Positions 22,581 to 35,486 of a DNA stretch of 64,000 nucleotides are shown here, in pieces. Source of the stretch: Coptis chinensis (lineage: Eukaryota; Streptophyta; Magnoliopsida; Ranunculales; Ranunculaceae); assembly GCA_015680905.1 (NCBI GenBank), contig CM027384.1, positions 67,215,001 through 67,279,000 on the forward strand. Direction: 5' to 3'. A program made the translations under genes and the position numbers. Below the pieces are notes generated by a model. It was not told the origin of the DNA, made no database searches, and saw nothing but the letters and a program-made list of their open reading frames with translations. Every line of letters begins with the position of its first letter. Position 1 is the stretch's first letter.

Positions 22581-24238
22581 GTCCAAACTAAAATATGTTT
22601 TACCCATAGAAAAATATAGGAGGGGGAGGGGGGCATGTGGCAGTCGCACCCCCTCAGATTAGAAAAACTCCACTACCACATAATTAATTGCTTAGAAAAA
22701 TCTTCAAACTATAAAACTTCGCAATATTACACCCTCAAATGTGAGAATATAATCAACAAAAAAAAAATAGTATGAAAAAAAAAACTAATAAAAAATATTT
22801 CAATAAACCAACGTTTTCTTTTACTTATCTTTTTGCCATTACAAAATTACCATTTATCATTTATTTTGAGTCCAAAACTATTGAAGAGGGACAAATGTAT
22901 CTTTGAATGTTTGATGGGTTGATGAGACTAAAACAAATAGCCAAAGACTCAAAGCCCAACCGGTTAGTTTGTATAATTCTAATCACCCATAACAAACCCG
23001 TAAGCTCTCTGTCCTATCTTTCACTCTCAACTCTTAGACAAGCGTCAGACCTCAACCTAAAAAAAAATAAAAAACAAAAAACAAATTCAGAAATGACTTG
23101 TGGCGAAGCTTGTTGCACACTTGTCCTAATTATTTGTAAAACCCGTTATCATTACCAATAAAATTTTCACTTAAAAAAAAACAATGTCATTTTTTACTTT
23201 CAATATTATTCTTTTATAGTTTTCTCCACATGATAGCTAGTAGGGTTATATAGACTTATAACATTATAGAAAGTTAACAATTTGTTGAATTGTTGTAGAC
23301 TTGTGGACTAGATTATATATATATATATATTAATGGCTTAAGTGCTTAAGTAGTTAATTTCATCAATCCATATTAAATTCTTAGTAGTTAACGCACTCTA
23401 ATTTTGTGAATTGAAATAAATGCATAATTTTGTTGATCTATATTGTTTAGACCTTATGACAAAAATAAAAATTGCATACATTTTTTTTGGGTGGGTGGAG
23501 TGTGCATATAATCTCGCACCCCCTGGCTTAGAATCCTGGCTCCGTTCCTGGTTTTACCGTTGGAGCATATAATTAATGACGAGAAAATTTGGGACAGTAT
23601 ATAGTATAAAGTGAACTGTATATATTTCTGGTGCATATGTACGTGAGTTTGTGAAATCTTCTGCAGCTCATCTTAATGTTAACAAACAAGGCAACACTTT
23701 CGTGTTAAGATCAATGCGTTAGGGATAATTTCTCATTCAAAACAATTGAATCGTATGTATAATATATATAGTGATTCTGTAATACACAACCTAGATAGAA
23801 TTAGGAGAAAATGAATTCAGGTGAGAATAGCCGGCCGTAGATTTTGCATTGAGAATCCTTGGCAATTAGCTTTGAATCCCTGAACCATGACTTCTATCCT
23901 ATATATCTAATCTAAGTAAAAAATTCCTCCTTATTGGAAGTGTACAAACTTTGATATACTGGAGACGAGACAACAAGACCCGGGTAGCAGCTATATCTGG
24001 ATTAATCATGAAATATCACCTCCGATCCATCTAAGATGATTGAAGAGAGGGGTCACTTGACTCACTTCCAAATACAATCAATAATAACTATATAGATTAT
24101 ATTGTCATGGAACTTTACTATGAGTGTGGATCATTTCTAACACTCAGCATAAAGTGAAATTACAGACCTTGTAACAAGAGATCAATTATCTATCACTAGT
24201 CAGAGAAGAAAAAGTAAGAGAGACAAAAAAGAAAATTG
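22581..24238. other. Intergenic DNA, AT-rich, with repeat scraps
   Basis: Contains an (AT)n microsatellite at about 23313-23331. It also has a fragment CTCGCACCCCCTGGCTTAGA near 23513, similar in its CACCCCC and CCTGG words to the MITE-like end at 15,600. A G-rich patch lies at 22620-22635. No gene was recognised. Confidence 0.5.
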
Positions 24239-24248
24239 CAAAGTTAAA

Positions 24249-24466
24249 GAAAAAAAAATGCATGAATGGGTAATGAATTATATCACGAAATCAAATATTG
24301 GTGTATAAATTTTTTTTTGAGCAAATTTGGGTAATGAAGTATACCACGTTTTGCAACGTTGGCTTCTGTTTCACTTCCGTCAATTTTTTTTCACATGTGG
24401 CATGCTATTTTGTTTTTTCTCTAATTATATTCTTATGTCGCTATCTAAAACTTGCACATGGTATGC
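24249..24466 (+). repeat. Left terminal inverted repeat of the Mutator-like element
   Basis: About 218 bp, imperfect match to the reverse complement of 25166-25390, with small indels around AAATTTTTTTTTGAGCAAAT. Confidence 0.85.
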
Positions 24467-25165
24467 CTACACAAAATACAAACAACCAATGGTCACATAT
24501 TCACTTCTCTTCCTCGAGATTGCACTACCCATAGATCTTCTACGAGGTCTACCCAATATTTTTTGAGTGAACTCAATCGATTCACGATTTTTCTCGAACT
24601 CAGTAGTGAAATCAAGAATTTCTTCTTATTTTCTCGAACCCAATTCTGTTATGATATAATATAATGATTGGTATAAAGTCAAATCCTTCATAAAGATCTT
24701 ATTCTCGAGCCAGAAACAGCAAATCACTTATACTCTACCCCCAACAACAGCTTAGTACCTTAACTCTTTCAACTTGCGCTATTGGATGCTTCTTATCAAT
24801 AAGAAGAGGAGGGTTCGAAGAAGAAGCTTATGATGAGCATCTATTTGAGTCGATCACTTCCCATATCTAATTCAAGTTGTTTCTTATGTAGTGGAAATGC
24901 CTTACAATCTAAAGTTTTATGCTTAAGGAAGAAATGTTATTGGTAGATGCAGGACATGAGATCCCCCAAAATTGGTGTGCAAGATGAGCTTACAGGAGTG
25001 CTCTGGTCTTCAATCGAGCCACCAGGTTTGAGAATAAGGGGGGATTCCTAGATCTAGTGGCTGGTGAATCACTGATGAAAGAGCAGATTTTGGAGAGATC
25101 AAGGTTACTACGATGATATCTGCCGAATAATCGATATATGTCGAATTTGCAGAATTCAATATATC

Positions 25166-25390
25166 GGCATACCACATGGCAACTTTTACATAGCCACATA
25201 GAAAATAATTAGTGGAAAAAAATAAAATAGCATGACACGTGAGAAAAAAATGGACGGAAGTGAAACAGAAGTTAACGTTGCAAAAACTAGTCACACTTTG
25301 TTACCCAAATTTGCTCAAAAAAAAATTTATACGTGCACCAATGTTTGATTTCATGTATAGTTTGTTATCCATTCATGCATTTTTTTTTTC
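25166..25390 (-). repeat. Right terminal inverted repeat of the Mutator-like element
   Basis: About 225 bp. It carries a small extra segment relative to the left copy (GCACGTATAAA against GTATAAA). Confidence 0.85.
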
Positions 25391-25400
25391 CAAAGTTAAA

Positions 25401-26158
25401 AGATTGTCTTAAGTCTATAGCTCTATATACACTCAAGAGCACACAGTGTGGAAAGCAGAGCAATCTCCAGACACGGTAGATACCTATTGTTCATCAGATA
25501 CATATCAGAGTTTTACAAACAGAACTTTTCATCTAGAGGACAAAGAAAATACTGCATATGGGAACTAGCGGCAAGATGGGAAGTTTGCATTGCAAGAAAT
25601 ATTTGCAGTATTTCAAATTTGTTTAGTTGCCATCTTGTTATAGTTTCTTATTATTTCAATTGTTGTTTTGTTCTAATTTGCTAAGAAATTTGAAATATTT
25701 GATTCTTGCGTCTTTTATTTTGGAGAGTAATGTGGTCCTTTTATTTTGTTCAAATTGGTTATAAAGCAATTTTCAGACATGCTTTTGGGTATTGTTTTTT
25801 GGAGAAGGTGTAAAATGACTCTTGGTTGTTATATGTCTGCACCTCTATAGTTTCTCTCTTCTTATGCTTCTCTTTTCATCTTCATCCTTTCACTCTCTTT
25901 GTTCTCCATCCTTCTCTTCATCTCCCTCCTCATCTCATCTCCTGCCCTTGCTACGCTCACTTCCCCACTCCTATGTAGTAATTCTAGTTTTATGAGAGTG
26001 ATTTTTCGTTCCCAGCCCTTGTTGCCTCCTACAACTCCAAGTGAATTACTCAACACTGTTCAAGTATTCCACTCAGTCTCACTCCCAGCTTCCCATGTAC
26101 AACTCTTTTACTTTGCATAGTTTCTCTAAACCAGATACCTTTCTGTAGAGAATATGGT
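25401..26158. other. DNA between the Mutator-like element and the LINE
   Basis: Contains a pyrimidine-rich tract (25850-25975) that could be LINE leader or ORF1 remnant. No open frame was recognised. Confidence 0.4.
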
Positions 26159-26360
26159 ATGTACCAACTTTTAGTTGAAGAAGGCAATGATGTGGAGGAT
26201 GACATCTCAGAAGGAGAAGCAGAGATTTTTGGGGATCAAATCCAAAAAACTAGCATTAGTAACACAACGGATGCTACTTTGAAACCAACACAACCCCCGA
26301 AAAGCAAAAACAACAAGAAGAATTCACCTCCAATAGCTCATTACAAGAAGAAGTAGGTCT
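26159..26360 (+). pseudogene. LINE ORF1 C-terminal remnant
   Basis: A 65-codon frame, acidic (EEGNDVEDDISEGEAEIFGD) then Lys/Pro-rich (PKSKNNKKNSPP), stops 100 bp before the endonuclease. Its position and composition fit the ORF1 tail of a plant L1; there is no zinc knuckle to confirm it. Confidence 0.4.
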
Positions 26361-26466
26361 CATAGAGCCAAAAGGGGAAGGACACTCCACCTAGCATTGA
26401 GTGGATTGTCAGAGGGAAGCCCAATGGACGGGGCAAGGGTAAACATTAACATGTCTTCATTTAGTT

Positions 26467-28101
26467 ATGACGAACTTTTGTGTGTGGAACATCAGAGGTC
26501 TAAATAACCCTACAAAAGCAAAGGAAGTTAGGTTATTTAGAGAAGCTAATAAGATTAGTCTCATGTGCTTACTTGAAACTAAAGTTAAGCAGGATAAATA
26601 TGATTTTTTGAGCAAGTTATGCTGGTCTTCATGGAAATCTATACATAACTATAGAAGCAACATCTCTGGTAGAATTTGGGTTGGTTGGGATGGCAGTGTT
26701 GTTAATATTGAAAAGTTTCATGAAACTTCACAGTTGATGCACTGTAAAGTTTCTGTCCTTTATAATCTTAGCAGTCTCATATTGACTTTGATTTATGCAA
26801 GCAACGAACCTGATGACAGAGACCTTTTGTGGCATGATCTTTGTTCTTTGAGCAGAAACATTAAATCCCCATGGTGTGCGTTAGGGGATTTCAATAATGC
26901 CTTATACTCTTTTGAAAGAATAGGCTGTGAACCAGTGCACCCCAAAGGAACTGAACCCTTTGTTGCGTGCCTCGCCTCTACTGGTCTATATGATATTAAA
27001 GTTATAGGTTATTTCTACACTTGGACAAACTATAGTGATGCTTCTTCTAGGAGATGGTCCAAAATAGATAGATGCCTAATAAACTGTGAATAGACTTCCT
27101 CGTTTCTCAACTCACAAGCTGAGTTTCTTACCCAAGGCCCATCAAATCACTCGCTCATTCTTCTATCCATCCTTGATGCTGAGAGAAGCAAACCACCTAT
27201 TAGATACTGTAATTCATGGTATTTACACCCAGAGTTTGAACCAATCCTTCTAAGCTGTTGGAGCACACCTCTGCAAGGTAATCCTAGCTTCATTCTTTCA
27301 AAGAAACTAAAGATCTTAAAAGGTTCACTAAAGGGTTGGGCAAAGGTACATTTCTCTGATTTCAAAAGGAAAAAAGAAGCAATACGAACTGAGCTCAATC
27401 TTGTTCAACTACAACTGCAAAATAAATCACTGGATCCAACACTATGTGCTTTAGAAACGAGAGCTAGGGCACAATTGAGCTTACTCATTGAGATGGAAGC
27501 AATGGACCTTGCACAAAAAATTGATTGTGATTGGATGTTAATGGGTGACAGGTGCAATGAATACTTTTACAACTCTATAAAGGAGAAAAAGAAGGGTCGA
27601 AGTTCAACCTGGCAAATTACTAATGATCAGGAAAATAGGATTGAAGGACAACAACTAGCTTCTGAGGCCTTTATTAGATTCTATATTGAGTTGCTAGGAT
27701 CTCCCTCAACTGCTTATTGCACGACTGATTTAATAGAAGGGATAGAAGTCAGAAATGTGATAGACTATGTCACTGCAGATGAAATCACAAAGGAAATTAG
27801 TGGAGTTAAAATAAGAAATGTTATGTTTTCCATAGAAGACAACAGAGCTCCAGGTGTTGATGGTTTTAATGCTTTCTTCTATAAGAAGTATTGGGCTATT
27901 GTTGGTGCTGATGTGATTAAAGCAGTGAAATTCATGTTCACTACAAAGCATATACATAAAGGCACCAATTCTACCATCTTGTGTCTTATTCCTAAGAAAC
28001 CTAATGCTTCAAAAGTAGGGGAATTTAGACCAATTCCATGTTGTACTACACTAGGAGGTTTAGAAATCAGAGTACTACGCCTCAATTACTCCACTGGATA
28101 A
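26467..28101 (+). pseudogene. LINE ORF2: endonuclease and truncated reverse transcriptase
   Basis: One frame runs through both open stretches, with a single TAG at 27091. The AP-endonuclease part shows CVWNIRGLNNPTKAKEV, LLETKV, WCALGDFNNALYS, YFYTWTN and SKIDR; then FLTQGPSNHS is the SDH-like site with Asp replaced by Asn. The RT entry region follows: MGDRCNEYFYNSIKEKK, NRAPGVDGFNAFFYKKYW, ILCLIPKKPNASKVGEFRPI and CCTT. After CCTT (about 28050) the RT palm with its YxDD box is missing and sequence jumps towards RNase H. So this copy is internally deleted and could only have moved in trans before decay. Confidence 0.87.
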
Positions 28102-28258
28102 TGGTCAAGACTATGAAGCTGTATTTGCAATCTGTAGTCAAGGACGCCACTGATAGTATTGGTATAAGAGAGTTTATGCACATAATGGGTCTGCAAGTAA
28201 CTACATCCCCTCAACGTTCATTGAATGCTCATAGATCAAACGAGGAGAAGATGAAGTT

Positions 28259-28524
28259 ATGTTGAACCCAGATGGATTAGTCACTACTAGCAGTTGTGGT
28301 TATGGAAGTGTCCTACGAAATAGAGAAAGAGTTGTTCTTGGTGCTTACACAGGGAGCTCACTCAATAGATCAGTTATGTTTCAGGAGCTATTGGCTGTAG
28401 AAAAAGGACTTGAGCGTGCACTTCTTATGAACCTTAAGAAAGTGAGAGTAGCTACTGACTTGTACAGAACAATGCAGATCATTCAAGGTAAGGAAACCAT
28501 CCCGTGGTATTGCCTGAACCTTCT
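28259..28524 (+). pseudogene. LINE C-terminal RNase H, 5' part
   Basis: The frame reads NPDGLVTTSSCGYGSVLRN, then FQELLAVEKGLERALLMNLK and VRVATDLYRTMQII, the RNase H found at the C-terminus of some plant L1 elements. It ends WYCLNLL at the Tekay target site and continues at 40022. Confidence 0.8.
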
Positions 28525-31500
28525 TGTCACGCCCCGAGACCCAACACACATCCCGAGGACGCGAAGATGAATCTCGAGGAGGTCGCTATCCCGATTCTAA
28601 CGAAATTTCGGTGGAGTTTCCTTTGTTTAATCGAAATTTCGTATACAAAAAACCTGTCAAAAACCTGTCATAACAACCTGGACATCACATAATTCATCCT
28701 TCCAACCATATATATATCCAACAACCATATATACTACTCTTAACTTTAGATACTACAGGGATATGACTGTATATCTACAAAACAAGGAGAACCGTTGCCA
28801 AATACATCAATTATTACATCAAAATGACCTAACTCTCTATATATACAACAAAAGAAACTAGTCTCTCTTTATACAACCAAAATCACTCGACTCTGTCCCT
28901 CGTCAAGCATAAGGGAAACCACCCAACTCCCCATAACCATCATCCTCGGTGGTAGGGAAAGTCTCCTCTGCAACTGGATCGGCTAAAATGTTAATGTAGG
29001 ATGAGCAAAACAACTATGCCCAGTAGAAACGCACATAACCAATAAATAGTCTACTTATAGAAAACATTTAAAACATGCAGGGTTTCCATAATAATATCAA
29101 AATATCGTGACTATATAATACATCACTAACTAGTAGAAATCATTTAGACATGCTTCGTTAATATTCAAAATATAGTTTTTCACAATCATCATACAACTAT
29201 TGTGGCCGCTGCATCCTATTAGAATGGTGAGGGTCCGACTGGTACTCAGCCCCAGTCACAAGCATATCTCGGTTAAGTACTTTCTAGTGTAAACCATGCA
29301 CCGTTGTTTTCCTGATTTTACCGGCAGGGAGCTGAAATGCCGTTGTTGTATTCGTACACACAAAATCCCCAAAGCTTTTAGGGCTTAGGTGGGCCTTGTG
29401 ACCACGACCCCCATACGGGCTGTCACCTAACTAACGGTGGTCAACCGTTCGACGACTGCAGACTGCTCAGGATCCTGACACACATCCAGGAGTGGACTAA
29501 ACTCTCACTCCTCGCGTCTAAACCTCATCGCAGTAGCATGTAACCTCACACAAGCTAAGCACCATACAGCGTGACACATACAAACATGGTTATCTAGAAA
29601 AGTAGAAAAGGAATTCCCGGACTCCATCCTGTGATGCATCCCTTTAAAGATGGCCCACCACCTCGAAAGGTGTACACCACAGTAAGGATCCTAGAGCGAA
29701 CTGACGTCTCCAGAAATGCGACAACAGTTCCTTCTGTATAGGAATTCACCAGTTCTTTTCCAAATCCCCTAGTGATACGAATAATACTATATACTCGTAT
29801 TACCGGTTATTTCAAAATACTATAATTACATAGTTAGTTTTCTTTTTAAAATGGTTGATTTAGTATGTGTGGGTTCCTGGATTTCCCACAATCGAGTAAT
29901 ACAACCGATGACTCCCATACGGGCCAGTCATAGTAAATGACAACTGATGATTCCCAAACGGCGAATCATCGTAAATAACAACGAACCATCCGTGGAACAA
30001 TCCAGAACCTCACACATAGTTACAAACAACCGGGTAATCCTTACCCGCATACAAAATCTATCTCTCTGTCTCCTTACTGAGACAAGAGACGAGAACCCTT
30101 CCCAAAACCAAATTTTATCTTTTAACGAAAGAAAACCATCCCAATTACCTATATTTCACAAAACCATTTCACACGAAAGCTATCCGTATATTTAGTTTAT
30201 ATCGCGGAAAAATACAATGCAAAACATGAATACCATATATACATGCATGGTTGATACGTAAACTATCTCTTATCATTTTAAACAACTCAAATCATGCATG
30301 AAAATAAGCGGAGTAGATATTGGTATGTAGATTCCTACCTTAGTAAGCTTCGTTCTCTTCAAGCCCACTTAACCGAATCCACTCGTATTTACTCCTATAG
30401 CATCATATATACACGTTGGTTATTAGAATTTATACTAACGAGAACTCTTATCTAACTTAAGCCGAGAAGAATCTCAACGCTACGAATTTGGTCTCAGTAA
30501 ATGTTTTCTTCTAACTATCTTGTCAAGCGGTGGCCAGGCCATTTCTAGCATCAATTACTCGACAGTCTCTAGGGCCTTTATGCCCACACTACTCATATCT
30601 ATCAATTCCACTAACGATTACGATTTTCCCCAACTCTAACTACAAACAAATTCCACTCTTCACTTCACCTTAATCTATTAATCAAAATCAAGTGCGTGTT
30701 CTTTCTCCTTAATCATAATTCAGCATGATCTTAACAAAGCCTAGAACTAACATCAATTCTCTAAAATAGATTGAATATACAGTAATCCTTACCAACTCAG
30801 TAGAATAGCTCCTTAGCCTTCTGCCCACAAATTTCGATCCACTCTATCTTCTCCAAACGAGCTACTGCCAAAGTACATCACCCCCAATTCAATTAATTCC
30901 ATCAATACAATCCCAAGCTATCTAAATCGAGTCTAAATAATTATTTGAAACGAAACTAAACTCACCTTTCAGCTGTGTGATTTATTTGGCATATTTGGAA
31001 TTTCAAGGAGATTGAATTCTCCCCCGGTTTAGTGTTTCTAGGGATTGGGGGTTTGAATTTTGGGTTTGGATCGATTGAATTTGGGCGAATTGACTCTCTC
31101 TCTCTTAGGGTTTAAGTGGTTGCGAAATTGGGGAAAAATTTGGGTGCGATTTGGTTCTGTGCAATTTTTGGTTTTGTGCGATTTCTAATTTCTTTGCTAA
31201 ATGACCGTCTTACCCCTTACCTTGTAATTTAGCCTCCAACAAGGTTTTGAATCCCCCGCTCTCGCGAACAACGCCTAAGTTTGCGTACGCGATACCTAAA
31301 TTACGACGTTGTCGTCGAATGACTTGTCCAGTTTTTAAAGTTTCCGGTTTACAGGCGACAGACTCTTATTGACTATGCAAGTATTTAATTATGCGCACAC
31401 GAATTTACCCGGTATCGAATTTTTTTGTCACGTATTATTTATCTTCTTTTCGATTTTTGAATATTCCAAGTAGCTAGTTATATGAAACCTTAGAATTTTT

Positions 31501-31661
31501 CGAGAGGTTTTCCTGAACTAACTTGGTTTTTTCCGGTCGGTGTTAAATAAATTTACGTTACGTCAAGCTAACCGTCTATCTGACTGACCAAGTACGTAAT
31601 CGCCCCTAAGGTTCAAGTGTCTTTTACTAATTTACCCTTAATAATAATTCAGGGCTTTACA
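28525..31661 (-). repeat. 3' LTR of the Tekay element
   Basis: 3137 bp, near-identical to 36880-40016 with scattered substitutions. One small difference is a doubled AAACCTGTC near 28650. The copy lacks the 19-bp duplication of the other LTR. Confidence 0.95.
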
Positions 31662-31674
31662 TCATACCCTCCTT
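31662..31674 (-). promoter_or_regulatory. Polypurine tract of the Tekay element
   Basis: On the minus strand AAGGAGGGTATGA lies directly before the LTR start TGTAAAG. It is the expected plus-strand primer. Confidence 0.75.
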
Positions 31675-31709
31675 AAAAGAAAATTTCGTCCTCGAAATTA
31701 AATCATACC

Positions 31710-33245
31710 TTAGTTCTTGAACAATTCTGGATATTGTTGCCTCATATCGGATTCTTTCTCCCATGTTGCTTCCTCCACGTTGTGATTTCTCCATAAGACC
31801 TTTACCCACGGAATGATCTTTGACCGCAATCTTTTCTCTCTCGTATCTAGAATTTGAACTGGCCCTTCCGGATAGGTAATGTCTTCTTCTAATTCCAACG
31901 ATTCCAAATCGACAACATGTAGGGGATCAGGCTCATACTTGCGTAGCATCGAAATATGGAACACGTTATGGACACGTGATAGCCTTTCCGGTAACTCAAG
32001 CCTATACGCCAACTCCGAGATCTTCTGAATAATCGGAAAAGGTCCCACATATCTAGGTGCAAGTTTCCCTTTCATCCCAAACCTCTGAATTCCCTTCTTC
32101 GGAGATACTTTCAAAAATACCCTGTCACCTTCATAAAATTCCAAGGGACGTCTACGCCTATCCGCATAGCTTTTCTGACGACTCTGGGCTGTGAGCAACC
32201 GATTCCGTATCACTCTAATCTTCTCGGTGGTGTCACTAACCATCTCTGGCCCCAACATAATACTATCTCCGATTTCAGTCCAACAGAGAGGTGTTCTGCA
32301 AGGTCTGCCATACAAGGCTTCAAATGGAGCCATACCAATACTAGATTGGTAACTATTATTGAAAGCAAACTCAGCCAATGCTAAATGAGTCTTCCAACTA
32401 CCCCCAAAATCAAGGACGCAAGCACGAAGCATATCTTCTATGATTTGAATGACTCTTTCCGATTGCCCATCGGTTTGCGGATGAAATGCTGTGCTGAATT
32501 TTAGTTTGGTTCCCAATTCCCTTTGAAGACTTCTCCAAAATGAACCAGTAAATTGAGTACCTCTATCTGAAATTATCGATAATGGTGCCCCATGCAACCT
32601 CAATATCTCTGACATGTAGATTCTACTTAGCTTTTCAGCAGAGTAAGTAGTCTTAATAGGTATGAAATGGGCAGATTTGGTCAGCCTATCAACAATGACC
32701 CATATAGAATCCATTCCCTCACTGGTCCTCGGTAACTCGGATACAAAATCCATGGTTATATTCTCCCACTTCCATTCCTGAATCTCCAGAGGTTTAAGAA
32801 GACCAGGTGGTCTATGGTGTTCAGCTTTCACCTGTTGGCATATGGCACACTTCTTAACATATTCCGCAATGTGTCGCTTCATACCCGGCCACCAAAACAG
32901 ACGATGCAAATCTCTGTACATTTTGGTACCGCCAGGATGAATGGTATACTTCGATCTATGTGCTTCCCTCAAGATATCATTCCTCAGAGAGTGATCACAC
33001 GGTACCCAAATTATTCCTCTGAATTTGATACTTTCGTCTCTGTGTTTTTCCCAATCGACATCCTCAACATTCTCCACATAACCTCGGTACCTAGGTCCAT
33101 CCTTCGATGTATTCTGGGCATTCACAATCTCCTGGACTAAGGTGTTTTCTACCGTCACTGTCATCTGTGCTAAATAACAGCACTTCTGAGGATCTCCACT
33201 TCCATTTCCCGTGATTTCAAAACCATAAGAAGCAGCAGACTCCAA
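31710..33245 (-). pseudogene. Tekay integrase with C-terminal chromodomain
   Basis: An uninterrupted 511-codon frame, though cut off in frame from RNase H. The zinc-binding end is HPGGTKMYRDLHRLFWWPGM to CAICQQVKAEH. The core has D,D,E in ITMDFVSELP, IISDRGTQFTG and GQSERVIQI. The C-terminal part (DRVFLKVSPKKG, LAPRYVGPFPI, VHNVFHISMLRKY) leads to a chromodomain, about the last 60 residues, with WVKVLWRNHNVEEATWEKES. Chromodomains guide chromovirus integration to histone marks. This protein part looks intact. Confidence 0.93.
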
Positions 33246-34838
33246 AGAATTGCCACTCCTTCATCATCATCTGAGCACAAACATGTTCTCGCTTCCTACT
33301 CAATGCATCGGCAACTACATTTGCTTTACCCGGATGGTATTGCAATGAGAACGTATAGTCCTCCATGTACTCAACCCATCTCCTCTGTCTCATATTCAAA
33401 TCCTTCTGCGAAAACAAGTACTTGAGACTCTTGTGATTAGAGAATATCTCAAATCTTTCACCATACACATAATGTCTCCAGATCTTTAAGGCATGAATAA
33501 TCGCAGCTAACTCCAAGTCATGAGTAGGATAATTCTTCTCATGGGCATTCAATTGTTTTGACGCATACGCTATCACTTGGCCTTCTTGCATTAAGACACA
33601 TCCTAACTCGGTGTTAGAGGCATCAGTATAAATCACATAACTCTTCTCCGGATCTGGGATAGTCAAAACTGGTGCGGTTATCAATCGAGCTTTTAGCTCT
33701 AGGAAGGCTTTCTCACATGTCTCCGTCCATTCAAACTTCACATCCTTTTGCGTCAATTTAGTTAAGGACGACGCTATGCTAGAGAATCCTTCTACAAAAC
33801 GACGGTAATAACCTGCCAATCCCAAGAAGCTTCTGATTTCCGTCGCTGACGTCGGTCTCGGCCAATTATTCACTGCCTCTATCTTTGAATGATCAACTTT
33901 TATTCCATTCTCCAATACAACATGCCCTAAGAACTTCATTTCATTCAACCAGAACTCACATTTATTAAACTTGGCATAAAGCTGATGATCAACTAGTGTT
34001 TGTAAGACAATCCTCAAGTGTTCCTTGTGTTCAGCCCTAGTCTTGGAATAAATCAATATGTCATCTATGAATACGATAACAAATTGATCTAAGTATTTCC
34101 ACATCACTCGGTGCATGAGATCCATAAATGCAGCTGGAGCATTGGTCAATCCAAATGGTAACACCAAAAACTCAAAATGGCCTAGCCGTGTTCGGAAAGC
34201 TGTCTTCTTTATATCTTCTTCTCGAATTCTCATCTGATGGTAGCCTGTTCTGAGATCTATCTTCGAGAAATACTTGGCACCCACTGATCAAATAAGTCAT
34301 TGATCCTAGGCAACGGATATTTGTTCTTGATAGTCACATTATTCAGCTTCCGATAATCCACACATAGCCGAAAAGACCCATCTTTCTTCTTCACAAATAA
34401 CACCGGTGCTCCCCAAGGTGACTGGCTTTCCCTTATAAACCCCAATCTTTTCAATTCATCTAATTGGGACTTGAGTTCTCTCATTTCGAGAGGAGCCATT
34501 CGATAAGGAATCATCGAAATAGGCGACGTTCCCGGTAGTAGATCTATTACAAAATCTATCTCACGCCAGGGAGGCAATCCCGGCAATGCATCTGGGAACA
34601 CTGCCGCAAACTCACGAACCACGGGAACAAGCTCGGAAGATTCGAACTTCGGCCCTTGGAGACTAAGACCAGCTAACAATCCGTATCTATCATACTTGAA
34701 GTCAGACTTGGCCTTCACAACCCGAGATACTGTATTTCTAATCCCCTTAAACACAACCTCAGGCTGCCCCGGTACTCTAAAAGTCACCGTTTTTGCAAAA
34801 CAATCTACATAGACATGATACTTTCCTAACAAATCCAT
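33217..34838 (-). pseudogene. Tekay reverse transcriptase and RNase H
   Basis: Two overlapping frames. 34838-34257 gives the N-terminal RT ([40 protein letters not shown]). 34284-33217 gives [37 protein letters not shown], the catalytic [11 protein letters not shown] and [20 protein letters not shown]. RNase H follows ([27 protein letters not shown]). A frameshift near 34270 separates RT halves and another near 33240 separates RNase H from integrase. Catalytic Asp residues are intact. Confidence 0.93.
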
Positions 34839-35486
34839 TCATACTATGATATCGAAATCTTTTAGATCCATCACCGTTAGATCGACTATCATCTCCCTAT
34901 CACCTATCTTTATCACACAATGGTGACAAACTTCAAAGAACATAGTTTTCTTTCCTAGAGGAGTAGATAAAATAAGCTTCCTCCCAGTATTAACTACATC
35001 CAAACCAAGAATCTCCACCATATTTTTAGAAATGAAGGAATGAGTAGCACCCGTATCAAACAAGACATGCACCTTATGTGTAAACAGACATATCATACCT
35101 TCAACCACTTGATCGGTGGCGCTGATATCTGCCCCCATCACATTATATACCGTGGCTTCCTCTTGGACTGATGCAGGACCCACAACTTCTTCCTCTGGCA
35201 CTAGATAGTACACCTTGCCATGTGGTCTATGTTCCACCCCTGAATTGGACTTGGGACAAAACCACCTGATATGCCCAACTTCACCGCAACTATAACAAAC
35301 CACACTCTCTCTCCCTGACTGTGTACTCTGTGGTATTACAGATTGCAATCTAGCTCTCTCACCCTGAGGCCTCAAATTCTGCACTGGTGATCTGGTCTGA
35401 GAAGGAGCAGGTACCCTCGGTGCCATCTGTGATCCACCCGTCGGTCTCACAATTGGTAGACTCTGTGATGGCCTAACCACATTCAA
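34839..35486 (-). pseudogene. Tekay gag zinc knuckle and protease
   Basis: 215 codons. The Pro/Arg-rich gag tail is followed by a CCHC knuckle, C64-x2-C67-x4-H72-x4-C77 (CYSCGEVGHIRWFC). The protease site FDTGATHSFIS is at about residues 143-153. The frame ends DLKDFDIIV then a TGA, where relatives have Gly-Met-Asp (the next frame starts MDLLGKYHV), so one G-to-T change in a GGA codon could explain the stop. Confidence 0.92.

Larger units (their letters stand above)
24249..25390. mobile_element. Non-autonomous Mutator-like element
   Basis: Long terminal inverted repeats (left 24249-24466, right 25166-25390) both start GAAAAAAAAA then TGCATGAATGG. They share AAATTTGGGTAA, CTTCTGTTTCACTTCCGTC and ATGGTATGCC-type blocks. 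CAAAGTTAAA flanks the element on both sides (24239-24248 and 25391-25400), a 10-bp (core 9-bp) target duplication. Repeats over 200 bp with 9-10 bp duplications are hallmarks of MULEs. The 700-bp interior has no transposase and no gene fragment I can name. Confidence 0.88.

Noticed and set aside
32814-33140. 108-codon plus-strand frame inside the Tekay integrase
   Set aside because: Fully antisense to integrase coding sequence and without domain features.
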